A DNA stretch of 14,006 nucleotides from an uncultured Clostridia bacterium. Its GTDB lineage: Bacteria; Bacillota; Clostridia; Oscillospirales; Ruminococcaceae. Position numbers and translations under genes: made by a program. The notes under the pieces were generated by a model, which worked only from the letters and a program-made list of their open reading frames with translations, searched no databases and was not told the origin of the DNA. Positions 1 through 6,990 of the stretch are shown one piece after another. The DNA lies in contig CANPZQ010000039.1 of assembly GCA_947588775.1 (NCBI GenBank), positions 1 to 14,006 on the forward strand, read 5' to 3'. Positions within the stretch are counted from its first letter, which is position 1; the number at the start of each line of letters is the position of its first letter.

Positions 1-76
1 TGGAGCCGGAAACGTGACTCGAACACGCGACCTGCGCATTACGAATGCGCTGCTCTACCAACTGAGCTATTCCGGC
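1..76 (-). tRNA. tRNA-Thr (anticodon CGU)
   Basis: Complete 76-nt cloverleaf read on the minus strand. The acceptor arms GCCGGAA (76-70) and TTCCGGC (11-5) pair perfectly, followed by discriminator U and an encoded CCA (3-1). The D arm has GCTC..GAGC, the anticodon stem is GCGCA/TGCGC and the T loop is TTCGAGT. The anticodon is at 43-41 (CGT), which reads the threonine codon ACG. An encoded CCA is usual in Bacillota. No terminator is visible because the gene ends at the window edge, so further tRNAs could follow to the left. Confidence 0.97.
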
Positions 77-87
77 AGGCAAGGTAT

Positions 88-116
88 ATTATATACTGAA
101 ACTTCGTCTTTGTCAA
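88..116 (-). promoter_or_regulatory. Sigma-A promoter of tRNA-Thr
   Basis: On the minus strand TTGACA (116-111) is followed by a 17-bp spacer and TATAAT (93-88), an exact consensus. The start would fall near 81, a few bases before the mature tRNA 5' end at 76. It is divergent from the promoter of the next gene. Confidence 0.9.
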
Positions 117-170
117 CAAAAAGATGAAAAAATTTTTGCCTGAATTTTTTAAATAATCCGACAAAAGTAT

Positions 171-198
171 TTGCATTTTTTAAAAACTGTGCTATAAT
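171..198 (+). promoter_or_regulatory. Sigma-A promoter of the signal-peptidase-like gene
   Basis: TTGCAT (171-176), a 16-bp spacer and TATAAT (193-198), in an AT-rich stretch. Transcription would start near 205, giving a leader of roughly 98 nt before the chosen ATG at 303. Confidence 0.8.
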
Positions 199-218
199 AT
201 ACTGTAACTCTTTGTTCA

Positions 219-280
219 CGCGAAAAAATTTCGCGCCGCGCTTCGGGACTTGGTTTTGCCCGGGAAATGGGAAGCGCGGC
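219..280 (+). promoter_or_regulatory. Structured 5' leader: two hairpins before the RBS
   Basis: CGCGAAA (219-225) and TTTCGCG (229-235) form a 7-bp hairpin with a 3-nt loop. GCCGCGCTTC (235-244) and GAAGCGCGGC (271-280) form a perfect 10-bp stem. The stem ends 8 nt before the AAAGG ribosome binding site (288-292). The 9-mer TTTGTTCAC occurs at 211-219 and again at 294-302 directly before the ATG. The pairing is seen; any regulatory role is inference. There is no intrinsic-terminator U tract and no match to a riboswitch class I know. Confidence 0.45.
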
Positions 281-302
281 CCGCTTGAAAGGATTTGTTC
301 AC

Positions 303-1532
303 ATGTTTCAGGAAAACAAAGGCAGACGCTCTCCGCTCCAGATTGTCGGAATCGCGGTAATCTTTGTGCTCGCCGTATTGATTATTCTCACATTCGTAAT
401 CTACGGCATGTTCAAGGATACAAACACCGCGCCGAAGCTCTTCGGCTACCGCGTGAGCGTTGTTCCCAACGACAGAATGGAGCCGAAGGTTCCCGAAGGC
501 GCGGCGGTGTTCGTAACCGAAAACGCCGAGCCCGCCGAAAACAACGTCGTGCTCTGCTATATCGGCGAGCAGCTCTGCATTATCCGCTTTGTCGGAACCG
601 AGATGAACCCACAGACCGGCGAAATCAGCTACCTTGTAAAATATGACAGCGACGGCCCGGATATGATTTGGGGAATAGAACGCGGCGACATCGTCGGCGT
701 CGCGGACACCTACGATTCGTTCTTCGGGTGGGTGATTCGCTTTGCTTCCTCGAAAAGCGGAATGATGACCATCGTCATTATCCCCTGCCTGCTTGTGATT
801 ATATATGAAGTCGCGATGCTCGCGGTTTCGCGCGGCGCGGGAAGAAAGAAAAAATCCTCCTCCCGTTCGTCGTCCTCCTCTTCATCATCTTCCTCAAGAA
901 AATCCTCCGAAAGACGCCCGCGCCCCGTTTCCGAGGTTATCGAGCCGGTAATCAGGGCGGTCGGCGGCGGCCCCGACGAAGAGGGCATCCCCCCGGAGCG
1001 CGAGGACATTCAGATACCTATGGACGTGACGAAGGAGGAGCGTTTTGTTGAAAAACAGCTCCGCCGCGCCAATGACCGCCTCTCCACGACAATCCACGAG
1101 GCCGCCGACGGGGTGGAAACCGAGGAAATAAGCCTCGAATCCATTCATTTCGACGACGACGTTTCGCAGAAGCAGCCCGAAAAGACATTCTTCACCGAAC
1201 CCGCCCCCAAGCCTCAGCCCGCCCCGGCTCCCAAGCCCGAGCCCTTCTTCTTTACGGAGCCCGAGCCGCAGACGAAGCCCCGGCCCAAGCCTGCTCCGGC
1301 GGTAACTCCCGCCCCTGCGGCGGACCCCGACACGGCGGAGCTTCCCGACTTTTCCAGATCCGCTCCCGCCGAGCCGAAACCCGCTCCCGCCCCCGCGAAG
1401 GAGGAGCCCGCGAAGCCCGCTTCATCGGGCAGCGCGTCCGGCATAATCGGCGACCTCTCCGCCTCCCGAATCGACGAGTTAATCAGGCTCCTTGAGGAGG
1501 AAAAGAAGAGGTTGGGAGAGAATAATAAGTAG
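303..1532 (+). CDS. SipW-like S26 signal peptidase homologue, apparently catalytically dead, with Ser/Pro-rich tail
   Basis: 409-aa membrane protein. TM1 is about residues 12-36, an extracytoplasmic S26-like domain covers about 40-150, and TM2 is about 153-175. A basic stretch and polyserine follow (184-202), then an acidic/Pro-Ala-Lys-rich tail with two FFTEP copies (296-300, 316-320) and a charged C-terminal helix (381-409). The order and the GDIVG...FFGWVIRF...IVIIPCLLVIIYE segment match SipW-like/ER-type signal peptidases. Family members carry a nucleophile in an S-M-E-P motif; here it reads N-D-R-M-E-P, with Arg58 at the Ser position. The usual T-H-R-I-V base motif reads C-I-I-R-F-V, with Ile94 for His. 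Peptidase activity is therefore unlikely. The ATG at 303 has AAAGG at 288-292 with 10-nt spacing; an in-frame ATG at 267 would add 12 residues but has no well-spaced site. The role is unknown; a scaffold or adaptor at the membrane is a guess. Confidence 0.72.
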   Translation: MFQENKGRRSPLQIVGIAVIFVLAVLIILTFVIYGMFKDTNTAPKLFGYRVSVVPNDRMEPKVPEGAAVFVTENAEPAENNVVLCYIGEQLCIIRFVGTEMNPQTGEISYLVKYDSDGPDMIWGIERGDIVGVADTYDSFFGWVIRFASSKSGMMTIVIIPCLLVIIYEVAMLAVSRGAGRKKKSSSRSSSSSSSSSSRKSSERRPRPVSEVIEPVIRAVGGGPDEEGIPPEREDIQIPMDVTKEERFVEKQLRRANDRLSTTIHEAADGVETEEISLESIHFDDDVSQKQPEKTFFTEPAPKPQPAPAPKPEPFFFTEPEPQTKPRPKPAPAVTPAPAADPDTAELPDFSRSAPAEPKPAPAPAKEEPAKPASSGSASGIIGDLSASRIDELIRLLEEEKKRLGENNK

Positions 1533-1544
1533 ATTTAGTATTTG

Positions 1545-1579
1545 AAAGCGGTGCGGCCGAAGGGGCTGCGCCGCTTTTT
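1545..1579 (+). terminator. Intrinsic terminator of the signal-peptidase-like gene
   Basis: A 14-bp stem (1545-1558 with 1564-1577, two G-U pairs) and a 5-nt loop run into TTTTT (1575-1579). It sits 12 nt after the stop codon. Confidence 0.8.
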
Positions 1580-1590
1580 GGGGGAAGAGA

Positions 1591-1678
1591 GGGGGCGCGG
1601 GGACGGAGCGGGAACAGATGCGAAGGCGGGAGGGCGGGCGGGTGGGGCCAACCAAGCCAGCGTAGTCCCCGCGCCCCC
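1591..1678 (-). repeat. Hairpin-G4 element, C type, copy 1
   Basis: Perfect 14-bp inverted repeat GGGGGCGCGGGGAC (1591-1604) with its complement at 1665-1678. The loop holds five G runs with 1-nt loops at 1628-1647, so the G-rich strand is +. In the minus reading the loop has GCTGGCTTGGTTGGCCCC before the C runs, matching the C-type copy at 5157. I do not recognise the family. Confidence 0.85.
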
Positions 1679-1738
1679 GTTCGCGACGAATCCCGCCCCC
1701 GGAGCCGCAGGCGGAGCGGGGCGGGGTGAGGAGCGAAC
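1679..1738 (-). repeat. Module B (nested hairpin), copy 1
   Basis: Nested inverted repeats GTTCGC/GCGAAC (1679-1684, 1733-1738), CCCGCCCC/GGGGCGGG inside, and GCC/GGC at the tip. It is the reverse complement of the type at 5093-5155 and keeps the same adjacency to a C element. Confidence 0.7.
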
Positions 1739-1807
1739 CCGGTCAGAGGCACAGAGGCCCAAAGTCAGAAAACAGAACGAAAGAGCCACGGTTTTGTCTG
1801 CTCAGCC
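1739..1807 (-). repeat. Module A, copy 1
   Basis: In reverse complement this aligns with 5024-5092: the shared order is a GGCTCTTTC-like block, repeated TTCTGA, then a CTG/ACCGG edge next to module B. Identity is imperfect, with small indels. The following stretch 1808-1910 shows only a weak 6-bp inverted repeat (1823-1828, 1857-1862) and nothing else I can name. Confidence 0.55.
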
Positions 1808-1910
1808 AACTGATTTCTGATAGCGGCAGTGTGAGGAACGACCGGTATCGCGTTATTGCCGCACATGCTTTAGTCGCGGGATTAGCTGAAAGCTCAAAGG
1901 CGAGCAATCT

Positions 1911-1945
1911 ATCCTCTAACCCTCTAACGCTCTAACCTCTAAAAG
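1911..1945 (+). repeat. Module E: CTCTAAC iterations, copy 1
   Basis: CTCTAAC is repeated three times with 0-1 nt between units and ends in CTCTAAAAG. The same block with substitutions, ending in TCTAAAAG, is at 5277-5314, and a decayed one on the minus strand is at 13684-13720. Confidence 0.55.
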
Positions 1946-2000
1946 CCCGTCCCTCACCCGTCCCCGCTCCGCCTGCGGCTCCGGGAGACGGGATTCGGGC
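1946..2000 (+). repeat. Module B, copy 2, with small hairpins after it
   Basis: Resembles module B: a CCCTCACCCGTCCCCGCTC-like left side, CCCGTC/GACGGG arms (1957-1962, 1987-1992), then GGGATTCGG. It is followed by two short hairpins, GGCGC/GCGCC (2015-2019, 2025-2029) and GGGGC/GCCCC (2030-2034, 2040-2044), leading into the next element. Confidence 0.55.
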
Positions 2001-2049
2001 CGGACCGGGGATTGGGCGCGCTATGCGCCGGGGCCAGCTGCCCCGCTCC

Positions 2050-2135
2050 GGCGCGGCTTAAGAAAGCTGTTGCGTCGGGCCCCCCCCCCCCCCCCCGCCC
2101 TTTCGCACTATCTCCCCGCTTTCTTAAGCCGCGCC
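2050..2135 (+). repeat. Hairpin element, D type, copy 1, with a 17-C run in place of the G4 motif
   Basis: Perfect 18-bp inverted repeat GGCGCGGCTTAAGAAAGC (2050-2067) with 2118-2135. The loop begins TGTTGCGTCGGG, close to the D consensus TGCTGCGTCGGT, but where other copies have CCCACCCGCCCGCCC it has 17 C (2080-2096), then GCCC. It lies 45 bp before the secA promoter. Confidence 0.82.
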
Positions 2136-2180
2136 TTCCGCCACACCCCCTGCAATCCCTTTTTTGTTACCGTTTCTTAA

Positions 2181-2209
2181 TTGACAATTCCCCCAAAATC
2201 GGCTATAAT
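2181..2209 (+). promoter_or_regulatory. Sigma-A promoter of secA
   Basis: TTGACA (2181-2186), a 17-bp spacer and TATAAT (2204-2209), an exact consensus. The start near 2216 gives a leader of about 34 nt, which rules out secA starts upstream of it. Confidence 0.93.
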
Positions 2210-2249
2210 AAAAGAAATATATCTTGAGCACATGAAAGGATTGTTAAAA

Positions 2250-4982
2250 ATGGGCCTTTTGGATAAGATTTTCGGCACCTACAGCGAGCGCGAGCTCAAG
2301 CGGATTGAGCCGATTAAAAATAAGGTTCTGGAGCTTGAAGGAAAGTATAAGTCCATGTCCGACCGCGAGCTCCGCGAGCAGACCGATATCTTCCGCAAAC
2401 GCCTCGCCGACGGTGAAACCCTCGACGACATCATGCCCGAGGCACTTGCCGTCTGCCGCGAGGCCGGCGACAGGGTTTTGGGAAAGCGTGCCTTCCCCGT
2501 ACAAATCATCGGCGCGATAGTTCTGCATCAGGGGCGAATCGCCGAGATGAAAACCGGCGAGGGAAAAACTCTCACCGCCTGCCTTGCCTCCTATCTCAAC
2601 GCGCTTTCCGGCGAGGGCGTTCATGTCGTTACGGTAAACGATTATCTCGCTAAATTCCAGTCGGAGGAGATGGGGCGCGTCTACCGCTTTCTGGGGCTTT
2701 CAATCGGCGTAATTCTGCATTCAAAGTCAAACGCAGAACGCCGCGAGGCATATAACTGCGACATCACATACGGAACAAATAACGAATTCGGCTTCGACTA
2801 CCTCCGCGACAACAGGGTAATTTATAAAAAGGACAGGGTCCAGCGCGGCCACGCGTTCGCGATTGTCGACGAGGTCGACTCGATTCTTATAGACGAGGCG
2901 AGAACGCCGCTTATTATTTCGGGACAGGGCGACCAGTCGTCCGACATGTACCAGAAGGCCGACAGATTCGCGAAAACGCTCCGCAAGGTCGTTACGGTTG
3001 AAACCGAAAACAAGCAGGACACCGATTCGCTGTACGACGGCGATTACATCGTCGACGAAAAGGCGAGAACCGCGACCTTGACCAAAAACGGCGTAGAGAA
3101 GGCGGAACAGGCTTTCGGGGTTGAAAATCTCACCGATTCGGAAAACGTCACGCTCCTGCACCATATAAATCAGGCGATAAAGGCCAACGGCGTTATGAGG
3201 CGTGATATAGACTACGTCGTCAAGGACGGCGAGGTAATTATCGTCGACGAGTTTACCGGACGTCTTATGTACGGCCGCCGCTTCAACGACGGGCTCCATC
3301 AGGCGATTGAGGCCAAGGAGGGCGTAAAGGTCGCGCGCGAGTCGAAAACAATCGCGACGATTACCTTCCAGAACTATTTCAGGCTCTATAAGAAGCTCTC
3401 GGGAATGACCGGCACCGCCGCCACAGAGGAAAACGAATTCCGCGAAATCTATAAGCTTGACGTTGTCGTCGTTCCGACGAATATGCCGATGATTCGCGTC
3501 GACCACCCCGACGTCGTATACAAGACCGAGAAGGCGAAATTCGAGGCGGTAATTAAACAAATCGAGGAATGCCACGCCAAGGGCCAGCCGGTTCTTGTCG
3601 GCACCATAAGCATTGAAAAATCGGAGCTCTTGTCGAAGATGCTCGCGAAAAAGGGCATCAAGCACGAGGTTTTAAACGCCAAGCACCACGAACGCGAGGC
3701 GCAGATAGTCGCTCAGGCGGGACAGCTCGGCGCAATCACCATAGCGACGAACATGGCGGGCCGCGGCACCGATATTATGCTCGGAGGAAACGCGGAATTC
3801 CTCGCGAAGGCGGAGCTTGCGAAGCAGGGCTTCGACGAGGAGCAGATTTACGACTATACCGGCTTCTCGGAAACCGACGACCCCGAAATAATCGCGGGGC
3901 GGGAGAACTACAGAAAAATTCTCGCCGGGTTCGCCGACGACATCAGAGAAAAGGCGAAAACCGTCAAGGCGGCGGGCGGCCTCTTTATCATCGGCACCGA
4001 AAGACATGAGTCGCGGCGAATCGACAATCAGTTAAGAGGACGTTCCGGCCGTCAGGGCGACGAGGGCGAATCGAGGTTCTATCTTTCGCTTGAAGACGAT
4101 TTGATGAGGCTATTCGGCGGCGACAGGATAACGGGAATAATGAACACAATGAACATTCCCGAGGACATGCCGATTGAGTCTAAAATGCTTACGAACGTAA
4201 TAGAATCGTCGCAGAGAAAGGTCGAGGGACGCAACTTCAACATCAGAAAGAACGTCCTTAACTACGACGACGTAATGAACGCCCAGCGCGAAATCATCTA
4301 CGGCCAGAGGTCGATGGTTTTGGAGGGGGAGGACATTCACGACAGAATCTTAAAGATGATTCGCGACTTCGTTTCGGACAGCGTGGAGAGCTATCTTGCG
4401 GGCGACGAGCCGGAAAACTGGAATATTGTCGGCTTAAAGGAGCACTTCACCGGGCTGTTTACGATTGCAAACGACTTTAACTATACCCCGCAGGAGCTCG
4501 ACGGGCTTTCCAAGAAGGAGCTCTGCGAGGAAATAACCGAGGCGGCCCTAAAACGCTATTCCGAGAAGGAGGAGGAGCTCACCCCGGAAATCCTGCGCGA
4601 GGCGGAAAGAGTTATTCTTTTGCAGGTAGTCGACGCGAAGTGGGAACAGCACATCGACGACATGGACGAACTCAAGAAGGGTATGGGGCTTCGCTCCTAC
4701 GGCAGCCACGACCCGGTCGTGGCGTACAGAGTCGAGGGCTTCGACATGTTCGACGCTATGGTTGCGTCGATTTGCGAGGACACGCTGAGAATGCTTTATA
4801 ATATTCATCTCAGGAAGGGCGCGACCATCGAGCGCAAGCAGCCCACGGCGGCGATGGACACAGGCTCGGACGGCACCGTTTCGGCGACGAGGACGGTTTC
4901 AAAGAAGAAACCCGGCAGAAACGACCCCTGCCCCTGCGGCAGCGGGCTTAAGTATAAAAAGTGCTGCGGGAGGAATGAGTAG
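2250..4982 (+). CDS. secA: Preprotein translocase ATPase SecA
   Basis: 910-aa SecA, the cytoplasmic ATPase motor that pushes unfolded preproteins through SecYEG. Seen here: N-terminal MGLLDKIFG with the YSERELKRI helix; Walker A in MKTGEGKT (100-107); Walker B DEVD (207-210) followed by SILIDEARTPL; GMTGTAATEENEF; NMAGRGTDIMLGG; GTERHESRRIDNQLRGRSGRQGD of motor domain 2; and the helical scaffold NYDDVMNAQR. The C-terminal zinc motif has Cys894, Cys896, Cys905 and Cys906 (CPCX8CC), the SecB/ribosome-binding tail. Length is normal and no key motif is missing. The ATG at 2250 is chosen because AAAGGA (2235-2240) is 9 nt upstream; in-frame starts at 2232 and 2181 are less likely, the latter lying in the -35 box. 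It appears monocistronic, with no U-tract terminator seen directly after the stop. Confidence 0.98.
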   Translation: MGLLDKIFGTYSERELKRIEPIKNKVLELEGKYKSMSDRELREQTDIFRKRLADGETLDDIMPEALAVCREAGDRVLGKRAFPVQIIGAIVLHQGRIAEMKTGEGKTLTACLASYLNALSGEGVHVVTVNDYLAKFQSEEMGRVYRFLGLSIGVILHSKSNAERREAYNCDITYGTNNEFGFDYLRDNRVIYKKDRVQRGHAFAIVDEVDSILIDEARTPLIISGQGDQSSDMYQKADRFAKTLRKVVTVETENKQDTDSLYDGDYIVDEKARTATLTKNGVEKAEQAFGVENLTDSENVTLLHHINQAIKANGVMRRDIDYVVKDGEVIIVDEFTGRLMYGRRFNDGLHQAIEAKEGVKVARESKTIATITFQNYFRLYKKLSGMTGTAATEENEFREIYKLDVVVVPTNMPMIRVDHPDVVYKTEKAKFEAVIKQIEECHAKGQPVLVGTISIEKSELLSKMLAKKGIKHEVLNAKHHEREAQIVAQAGQLGAITIATNMAGRGTDIMLGGNAEFLAKAELAKQGFDEEQIYDYTGFSETDDPEIIAGRENYRKILAGFADDIREKAKTVKAAGGLFIIGTERHESRRIDNQLRGRSGRQGDEGESRFYLSLEDDLMRLFGGDRITGIMNTMNIPEDMPIESKMLTNVIESSQRKVEGRNFNIRKNVLNYDDVMNAQREIIYGQRSMVLEGEDIHDRILKMIRDFVSDSVESYLAGDEPENWNIVGLKEHFTGLFTIANDFNYTPQELDGLSKKELCEEITEAALKRYSEKEEELTPEILREAERVILLQVVDAKWEQHIDDMDELKKGMGLRSYGSHDPVVAYRVEGFDMFDAMVASICEDTLRMLYNIHLRKGATIERKQPTAAMDTGSDGTVSATRTVSKKKPGRNDPCPCGSGLKYKKCCGRNE

Positions 4983-5023
4983 CTGTCGGGAAACGGGTGG
5001 GCGGAGAACAGATGGTGGATTTT

Positions 5024-5092
5024 GGTTCAACGCGTCAAACTGCGGCTCTTTCCCTCTGATTTCTGACTTCTGACATCTGCGTGTCTTACCGG
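5024..5092 (+). repeat. Module A, copy 2
   Basis: Contains GCGGCTCTTTCCCTCTGAT and then TTCTGACTTCTGACATCTG. It aligns in reverse complement with 1739-1807. A shorter TTCTGTCTGTTTTCTGACAG stretch at 6779-6798, before a D element, looks related. The 41 bp between the secA stop and this block show nothing recognisable. Confidence 0.55.
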
Positions 5093-5155
5093 ATTCGTTC
5101 CTCACCCATCCCCGCTCAGCCCGTTGGGCTTCGGGGGATGGGATTCGGAACGAAT
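5093..5155 (+). repeat. Module B, copy 3 (best preserved three-tier hairpin)
   Basis: Three nested perfect inverted repeats: ATTCGTTCC (5093-5101) with 5147-5155; CCCATCCCC (5105-5113) with 5134-5142; AGCCC (5118-5122) with GGGCT (5126-5130), loop GTT. Confidence 0.75.
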
Positions 5156-5156
5156 G

Positions 5157-5246
5157 GGGGGCGCGGGGACGGAGCTGGTTTGGTTAGCCCCACCCGCCCG
5201 CCCACCCACCTCTCTGCGTTTACCCCCGCTCCGTCCCCGCGCCCCC
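5157..5246 (+). repeat. Hairpin-G4 element, C type, copy 2
   Basis: Perfect 19-bp inverted repeat GGGGGCGCGGGGACGGAGC (5157-5175) with 5228-5246. The 52-nt loop has GGTTTGGTTAGCCCC and five C runs with 1-nt spacers at 5188-5207, so the G4 is on the minus strand. It is opposite in orientation to the copy at 1591. Confidence 0.88.
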
Positions 5247-5276
5247 ATCTCTACCCAAGCTATCCGCTAATCCCCA

Positions 5277-5314
5277 TCTATCCCCTAACTTTCTAACGCT
5301 CTATCATCTAAAAG
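5277..5314 (+). repeat. Module E, copy 2
   Basis: CTATCCCCTAACTTTC, then TAACGCTCTATCATCTAAAAG: the same layout as 1911-1945 with substitutions, again between hairpin modules. Confidence 0.5.
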
Positions 5315-5316
5315 CA

Positions 5317-5400
5317 GCCGCGGCGGAGAAAGCGGGGACGGGGCAGGAAACGGCGGGGGCGGGAGGGTGGGACCGACGCAGGAGCTTTCTCCGCCGCGGC
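5317..5400 (-). repeat. Hairpin-G4 element, D type, copy 2
   Basis: Perfect 17-bp inverted repeat GCCGCGGCGGAGAAAGC (5317-5333) with 5384-5400. The G4 motif on + is at 5355-5371 (G5-C-G3-A-G3-T-G3), followed by ACCGACGCAGGAGC, the reverse of the D core. The remaining 5401-5487 before the next gene has no clear promoter, only AT-rich sequence near the RBS. Confidence 0.88.
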
Positions 5401-5503
5401 GGGCATTAGCGCAGGAGCTTCGGCAGCCCGCGCGCCCAAAAGCGCGAAGGTTAATCACTTAAGTTAATAATACAAATAAAATACCCCAAAGGAGGAGAAA
5501 ATC

Positions 5504-6730
5504 ATGGCGAACTACAAAACGGCGTTCCGGCCGGCGGATTTGCTGATTCCGCGCGGCGCGGATATGGAAAAATGGGCGGTTATCGCCTGCGACCAATTTA
5601 CCTCGGAGCCTGAATACTGGGAGGAAACTGCGAAAAAGGTCGGGGACGCTCCGTCCGCGCTTCGCCTGATTCTTCCGGAGGCCTATCTCGGCGCGGAGGA
5701 CGAAAAACAGCGCGTTGAAAAAATCCACGCGGCGATGCAAAGCTATCTCGACGGCGGGGTTTTTGCCGAATACAAAAATTCGATGGTTTATGTCGAAAGA
5801 ACGCAGTCCGACGGCAAAATCCGCAGGGGAATAGTCGGCGCAATCGACCTTGAGGAGTACGATTTTTCCCCGGAAAGCCGCTCACAGGTCCGCGCGACCG
5901 AGGCGACGGTTGTTGAAAGAATCCCTCCCCGCCTCACCGTAAGAAACGGCGCGCCGCTTGAAACATCGCATGTGATGCTCTTAATCGACGACCCGGAATT
6001 CACCGTCATCGAGCCGATGGCGGAGGAAAGCGGCGAAACGCTTTACGATTTTAACCTTATGCAGGGCGGAGGCCGCGTCAGGGGCAGGCTTTTGGGGGAA
6101 AAGCAGATTGCCGCCGTCGATTCGGCCCTCGGAAGGCTTCGCGAGAAAAACGGGCTTCTGTTTGCCGTCGGCGACGGAAACCATTCGCTTGCCGCCGCGA
6201 AAACTCACTATGAAAATCTCAAAAAGGCGCGCCCCGGCGAGGATTTGTCGAACCACCCCGCCCGTTACGCGCTCTGCGAAATAGTTAATTTACACAGCGA
6301 AGCTCTCGAATTCGAGGCGATTCACCGCCTTGTCACGGTCGACGACCCCTACAAGCTCATTTTTGAGATGTCGCTCGATTTGGAGCTCAGCGGGCTTCCG
6401 TCGGAGCAGCGCGTTAAAATCCACCGAAACTACACGGTCCGGGATTTGTACATACGCAACCCGAAGTCGAAGCTCGCCGTCGGCAGCATTCAGGCGTTTC
6501 TGGACGCGTTCATCAAAGAAAACGGCGGAAAAATCGACTACATTCACGGCGAAGAGGCCCTGAAGCGGCTTGTTTCGGAGCAGGGCCGAATCGGCTTCGA
6601 GCTTGAACCGATGAAAAAGAGCGACCTCTTCCCGGCGGTAGAGGCGGACGGCGCGCTTCCGCGCAAGACGTTCTCGATGGGCAACGCCGAGGACAAGAGA
6701 TACTATGTTGAAGCGCGGAGGATTGTTTAG
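5504..6730 (+). CDS. DUF1015 family protein
   Basis: 408-aa soluble protein of the DUF1015 family (PF06245), whose biochemical role is not settled to my knowledge. Family signatures seen: an N-terminal AFRPADLLIPRG; FTSEPEYW (32-39); VRATEATVVERIPPR (129-143); LLIDDPE (159-165); GDGNHSLAAAK (223-233), the best conserved motif; and ARYALCEIVNLH. No signal peptide or membrane helix. Length is normal for the family. The start is set by a very strong AAAGGAGG (5488-5495) 8 nt before the ATG. The gene stands alone between repeat-filled gaps. In other Clostridia such genes are often near serine-biosynthesis genes (from memory), but none are in this window, so context gives no clue. No U-tract terminator is seen after it. 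Confidence 0.9.
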   Translation: MANYKTAFRPADLLIPRGADMEKWAVIACDQFTSEPEYWEETAKKVGDAPSALRLILPEAYLGAEDEKQRVEKIHAAMQSYLDGGVFAEYKNSMVYVERTQSDGKIRRGIVGAIDLEEYDFSPESRSQVRATEATVVERIPPRLTVRNGAPLETSHVMLLIDDPEFTVIEPMAEESGETLYDFNLMQGGGRVRGRLLGEKQIAAVDSALGRLREKNGLLFAVGDGNHSLAAAKTHYENLKKARPGEDLSNHPARYALCEIVNLHSEALEFEAIHRLVTVDDPYKLIFEMSLDLELSGLPSEQRVKIHRNYTVRDLYIRNPKSKLAVGSIQAFLDAFIKENGGKIDYIHGEEALKRLVSEQGRIGFELEPMKKSDLFPAVEADGALPRKTFSMGNAEDKRYYVEARRIV

Positions 6731-6803
6731 AGTATAAGGCAACAGTTTGGCGGGCGCAGTCAGAATCTGACGTATGTTTTCTGTCTGTTTTCTGACAGCG
6801 GCC

Positions 6804-6886
6804 GCGCGGCGGAAAAAGCTGCTGCGTCGGTCCCACCCGCCCACCCCCCTCACCTTCCTGCCATTTCCCCGCTTTTTCCGCCGCGC
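6804..6886 (+). repeat. Hairpin-G4 element, D type, copy 3
   Basis: Perfect 16-bp inverted repeat GCGCGGCGGAAAAAGC (6804-6819) with 6871-6886; pairing resumes outside one mismatch. The loop has TGCTGCGTCGGT, then C runs at 6832-6849 (C3-A-C3-G-C3-A-C6), then CCTGCCATTTCCCC. Confidence 0.9.
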
Positions 6887-6907
6887 TGCCTGAGCTTATG
6901 CCATCAA

Positions 6908-6990
6908 GGCGCGGCGAATGGGGCGGGCGGGAGCGGGAAACTGCGGAGGGCGGGCGGGTGGGCGCAGGAAGAAGCCCCATTCGCCGCGCC
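6908..6990 (-). repeat. Hairpin-G4 element, divergent D type, copy 4
   Basis: Perfect 17-bp inverted repeat GGCGCGGCGAATGGGGC (6908-6924) with 6974-6990. The G4 motif on + is at 6948-6962 (G3-C-G3-C-G3-T-G3). It is only 21 bp from copy 3 and in opposite orientation. The inner stem half and the TGCGTCGGT core differ from other D copies. The stretch 6991-7110 has no promoter I can support. Confidence 0.85.

Noticed and set aside
212..646. 144-codon frame overlapping the start of the pseudo-peptidase gene
   Set aside because: Its translation is Arg/Cys-rich with no domain. The overlapping frame from 303 has RBS, membrane helices and family motifs.
2727..3665. 312-codon open frame antisense to secA
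   Set aside because: It lies wholly inside a clear secA frame; the translation has no recognisable domain and no start signals.
5401..5487. Promoter for the DUF1015 gene
   Set aside because: Several AT-rich hexamers (TAATAA, TAAAAT) exist but none has a -35 box at 16-18 bp or a suitable distance from the RBS.
6804..6990. Insertion sequence or MITE with target-site duplication
   Set aside because: No transposase and no clear direct repeats flanking the arms in any copy; mobility stays a hypothesis only.
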